A stretch of DNA of 10,217 bases from Larix sibirica. Lineage: Eukaryota > Streptophyta > Pinopsida > Pinales > Pinaceae. Below the pieces are notes generated by a model, which worked only from the letters and a program-made list of their open reading frames with translations, did no database searches and had not been told where the DNA came from. The position numbers and the translations under genes are program-made. This document shows, in pieces, positions 7,458-10,217 of the stretch (position 1 is the stretch's first letter; each line of letters opens with the position of its first letter). The DNA lies in assembly GCA_004151065.3 (NCBI GenBank), contig NWUY0300004201.1, positions 13,973-24,189 of the forward strand. Direction: 5' to 3'.

Positions 7458-7692
7458 CCACAAATGGGGAATTATTTCAACAAGATGAAATAAGGAAGTA
7501 ATGGATTTTTTTAGATGAAAACCCTCACTCTATGATATAAATTTTCTTCATTTATCTATTCATTTAAGTGATGTTCAAAAAATGTTCACATGTTTGGATA
7601 CTTTGCTACTTTTAAAATCATTAATTTCCAAAGCTTATATAAAGAAAACCGTGAATGTTCAGATCGGGCCTTCTCTCCTTTTACTCCAAATT

Positions 7693-7800
7693 GTTGGCAA
7701 GAAGGAGATATGCCAATGCTTACTTAAATTTGAAATCAAAAGGGAATTTTCTTCAGGATTTATTCAATCCATAACAAATAGGTATCTTCTTAGTGGATTA
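7693..7800. repeat. Diverged direct repeat, copy D (pair with 7346-7457)
   Basis: The copy runs from GTTGGCAAGAAGGAGATATG to TTAGTGGATTA. It lies inside a 74-codon open frame (7582-7806), but that frame is interrupted in copy C and shows no known motif, so I do not call a gene. Sequence beyond the shared block (for example CCCTCAC versus CCCCTCTCA further right) may be related more weakly. Confidence 0.6.
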
Positions 7801-8113
7801 TTATAAGTAAGCAACCATTTCGAGCAAACAAGGATCCTCAGCATATGTGACTTATTTAAATCCCCTCTCATTCAATCATATGGGTCCTTTTTTAACCAAG
7901 ATGAAAGTATTTTATTCAAGGAAATGAAACTTGTGAATTATTAAACCCGTGGTTTACCTCATTTGACCCAATGATTTTTCATAATGGTGTGACTTATTCA
8001 TGTGGTAACAAGACCATTGAATTCTCATATGTGAGTTGGACCCTATGGTAATGTTTATGCCTATGCTTTCCAAGTTGTTTGAGGTAACAATGGTTTCCTA
8101 TTGCAAATTATTA

Positions 8114-8127
8114 GAGCTCTGATATCA
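8114..8127 (-). other. Possible minus-strand primer binding site
   Basis: The + strand reads AGAGCTCTGATATCA; its complement contains TGATATCAGAGC, one base different from the initiator-Met PBS TGGTATCAGAGC. If real, an LTR would extend to the right of 8127 and the element interior to the left. The expected LTR-terminal CA is not exactly adjacent, and no gag or pol motif was seen on the minus strand to the left. A chance match at this level is possible in 10 kb. Confidence 0.25.
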
Positions 8128-9097
8128 AAGATAAAGGGTTTTAGGTCTCAAGCAAGGTAGTTATGAATCTTTATACTCAAGCCTTCCTTTTATTGCAAAT
8201 GAATTTTCACATAGAAATATGATTTGAAGAAGACCTTGGCTTAATATATTCTAAATGAAGTAATGATTCTCTTCACATAAACCAAGAAATGGATTCATGG
8301 GCATGCACACCACTATTAAATCATTTCAAAATATTCTTAAGTATGAGCATTCAAAAACATTCAAAGCATGAAAGCACTTGCATACTCCAGCAAAATGAAA
8401 GGGAATAAGCACTATGACTTCTTGATTTGGTTAGCAACCACACAATAACCAAGCTATTGCACATGAAAGATAAAACATTAATCCTTCATTGCTTTACAAC
8501 CAGCAATCAAACTCAGGCATAAAAACTATCACTGATGCATTTCTCTTTCAATAGATAGATGAAAGACGCAAATAGCTTATAAAAACAAAGAACCAATATC
8601 CATTTTTACATCAACAAAGACACATGAATAAGGAAATAGCTTTCCAGCACCCATTGTTGGTTTAGAAATATTTTACAGTTATAGGGAATAAATAAATAAA
8701 AACATTATGTGAGCCATTGCAACTCTCTTAGACAACAAGAGGCACTACACTTTTTCTTTGGATGAGAAAGCATACTACCTAGGTGCCTAATTGATCTACT
8801 AAGAAGGGGGGCACATCTTTTGCTACAAAAACACATTAATTGCTACTTAGGGATGCCAAAAATGCAATAGAGAGTTACATCATGTTTTTGGAGCAAAAAT
8901 GCTATGCTTGGGGTGTTGGGATCAATGTACAATGTCTTTGGATAAATGTCAGATATGCTTGTTGGTTGGATGAGCTCTGAGCAACCACAGATATACACAT
9001 AGTAAAGTGAAAAATGTCATAGATGGTAGCATGTTGATGAAAAAGACTCCACTAAGTGAAAAAGGAAAATAAAATGAGGATGAAGGGTGCATGTTGC

Positions 9098-9105
9098 TTT
9101 TATAG
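9098..9105 (-). promoter_or_regulatory. Possible minus-strand TATA box
   Basis: The + strand reads TGCTTTTATAGGC, so the minus strand has GCCTATAAAAGCA, a good plant TATA context. It points towards the PBS-like site near 8114, about 1 kb away, as the promoter of an LTR would. TATA-like words are common in AT-rich DNA. Confidence 0.25.
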
Positions 9106-9278
9106 GCTTGTGGCTAACAATTCGTATGGAAAACGAAAACAAAAACAAAGGAAACTATTGATAAGAAACCACAAGGCCTTGTTAGCTCAATGTTGGTTTT
9201 GTAAGGCAAATAGGTTTCCCAACCCAATGATTTGGATTTTAGAGAATGGATGTGGCTAAAATTTACCTATTTCTACAC

Positions 9279-9302
9279 TTTACTCAAGTTATTTTGAGTA
9301 AA
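9279..9302. repeat. Perfect 9-bp hairpin
   Basis: TTTACTCAA (9279-9287) and TTGAGTAAA (9294-9302) are exact inverted repeats around a six-base loop. The ACTCAA/TTGAGT word recurs in the foldback cluster immediately to the right. Confidence 0.7.
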
Positions 9303-9342
9303 TTTCACTTAGCTTAGATTGTAGAGGTGAATCATTAGGTCA

Positions 9343-9490
9343 AGAGGCAAAAAAACCTCTGAACTCAATAATTTTATTCAAGAAATTCAATTGTTGGGTT
9401 TAAAGGCTTGGTTGGCCTTTAAACTCAACGATTTTGACACCTTAGCTCTTTTGGCAAAGAAAACTAATTAAAAAAATTGTTGAGCCTTTG
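9343..9490. repeat. Nested foldback cluster
   Basis: Inner stem: 9389-9407 pairs with 9415-9433 over 19 positions (17 Watson-Crick, two G-U) around the seven-base loop TTGGTTG. Outer stem: 9364-9375 (CTCAATAATTTT) pairs with 9473-9484 (AAAATTGTTGAG), 12 positions with one G-U. A further small hairpin, AGAGG/CCTCT, sits at 9343-9360. The arms are variants of one module, with CTCAA(C/T)(A/G)ATT in one direction and AATTGTTG(A/G)G in the other. This may be a worn foldback or MITE-like element; no target-site duplication or terminal ends were identified. Confidence 0.6.
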
Positions 9491-10217
9491 ATTTAGCTAT
9501 TCTTTGTTTTCAGTTGAGGTTTAATATCCTATATGTTGAAACGACCTTCATGGAGAATAGTTGGATTGTTGCAAGATGCCATTGTCTAATTAACAACCAC
9601 GATGAGTCACTAAGGCTTCAAGGCTTTCACTACCCTTTATACACTAAAGTAAGGTTAAATTATTTTCCATTGACACTCAATATCTATCATATAACCTTAA
9701 GTTCATACATAATGTCAATAATGAAGAAAAACATTGCTCGTAGAACCATTAAAAATTAATTAAAATGGATATCTACGAAATCCCTTGGTTTTTGGATTCA
9801 TAAATTTGTAACTCACTCTCGCAACCTTAGATGAGTGAACTATTTGTGGTAAATTCTAGAGGACAAGAAGAGCTTTCCAATGAGTGGTCAGGTGAATCAT
9901 TCTGCATTGAAAACAATAGATTCATAATGGGGAAAGTGAAATTGTCTAAATGACAATAAAAATTTTAATGTGTGTTTTTGTACTTGCAGGTCTCAAAATC
10001 AAATTCCTTCAGTTGCATTGATTTCGTAGGCTCCAAAAACATCTAGACAAACTCTTTCAAAATTCACAATCTAATTTCCTTTGGGCACCCAAAATATGTG
10101 TAAAAGGCCCTTGGAGGCTAAATTTTGGTCCTTGTCCTTGTCCATAGTCTTGCTTCGATAGAATAAAAAACTCTCTATGCAACCTTCATCATGTTAGAGT
10201 TTGCACTTTAATTCAAT
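9491..10217. other. Gene-free stretch to right window edge
   Basis: No gene supported. The 81-codon frame at 9514-9759 has no recognisable domain and is AT-driven. CTTGTCCTTGTCC (10132-10144) is a minor imperfect duplication. A gene beginning beyond the right edge cannot be excluded. Confidence 0.5.

Larger units (their letters stand above)
7801..9278. other. Gene-free stretch, possible minus-strand LTR-element trace
   Basis: No coding region is supported here; the 67-codon frame at 9056-9259 is Lys/Arg-rich from A-rich sequence and has no motif. Two minus-strand signals, listed separately, would fit a decayed LTR element: a PBS-like site at 8114-8127 and a TATA-like box at 9098-9105. No second LTR could be matched to the left. 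Confidence 0.4.

Noticed and set aside
7582-7806. 74-codon open frame
   Set aside because: No known motif, and half of it is a diverged repeat whose other copy has stops.
9056-9259. Lys/Arg-rich 67-codon open frame
   Set aside because: The composition follows from A-rich DNA; there is no domain, no splice context and no support from neighbours.
3359-10217. tRNA, rRNA, CRISPR array or a host exon chain
   Set aside because: I looked for tRNA B-box-like words, regular spacers and strings of splice-bounded coding frames and found none convincing.

Overview
The window looks like AT-rich plant nuclear DNA from a repeat-dominated region. I found no intact host gene in it. The basis for 'plant' is an old Ty1/copia-type LTR retrotransposon with a plant initiator-Met-tRNA primer binding site and a UBN2-type Gag. 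A large-genome plant such as a conifer would fit the long, gene-free, decayed sequence, but that is a guess. Two N characters at 5143-5144 show a scaffolded assembly.

Positions 1-3358 hold a degenerate copia element on the + strand. In order they contain: a 5' LTR cut by the left window edge (1-451), a primer binding site (452-467), a leader, a frameshifted gag with a CCHC zinc knuckle (681-1482), an aspartic-protease and pre-integrase remnant (1483-1960), an unusually open 1961-2347 stretch with a short reverse-transcriptase-like motif, the C-terminal tail of RNase H (2486-2636), and the 3' LTR (2631-3358). Integrase and nearly all of reverse transcriptase are missing. The protease active-site Asp has become Asn, and the gag and pol frames carry several shifts and stops, so the copy cannot be autonomous. 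The two LTRs agree at roughly 80-85% by eye where I aligned them, which points to an old insertion. In both LTRs the part before the TATA box is crowded with TGCATG/CATGCA (RY-type) motifs.

Positions 3359-10217 hold no gene I can support. They contain decayed repeats: a small triplicated GGTCATA array with palindromes (3752-3816), a diverged direct repeat about 282 bp apart (4323-4530 and 4605-4797), an A-rich tract (5180-5214), a second diverged direct repeat about 345 bp apart (7346-7457 and 7693-7800), a possible minus-strand LTR-element trace (PBS-like site near 8114, TATA-like box near 9101), and a nested foldback cluster (9279-9490). The open frames in this part are short and show no family features.

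I see no multi-gene system here. The items most worth a second look are the RY-motif cluster in the LTRs, the internally deleted element with a preserved open central segment, and the foldback cluster whose deviations from perfect pairing are all G-U wobbles on the + strand RNA.
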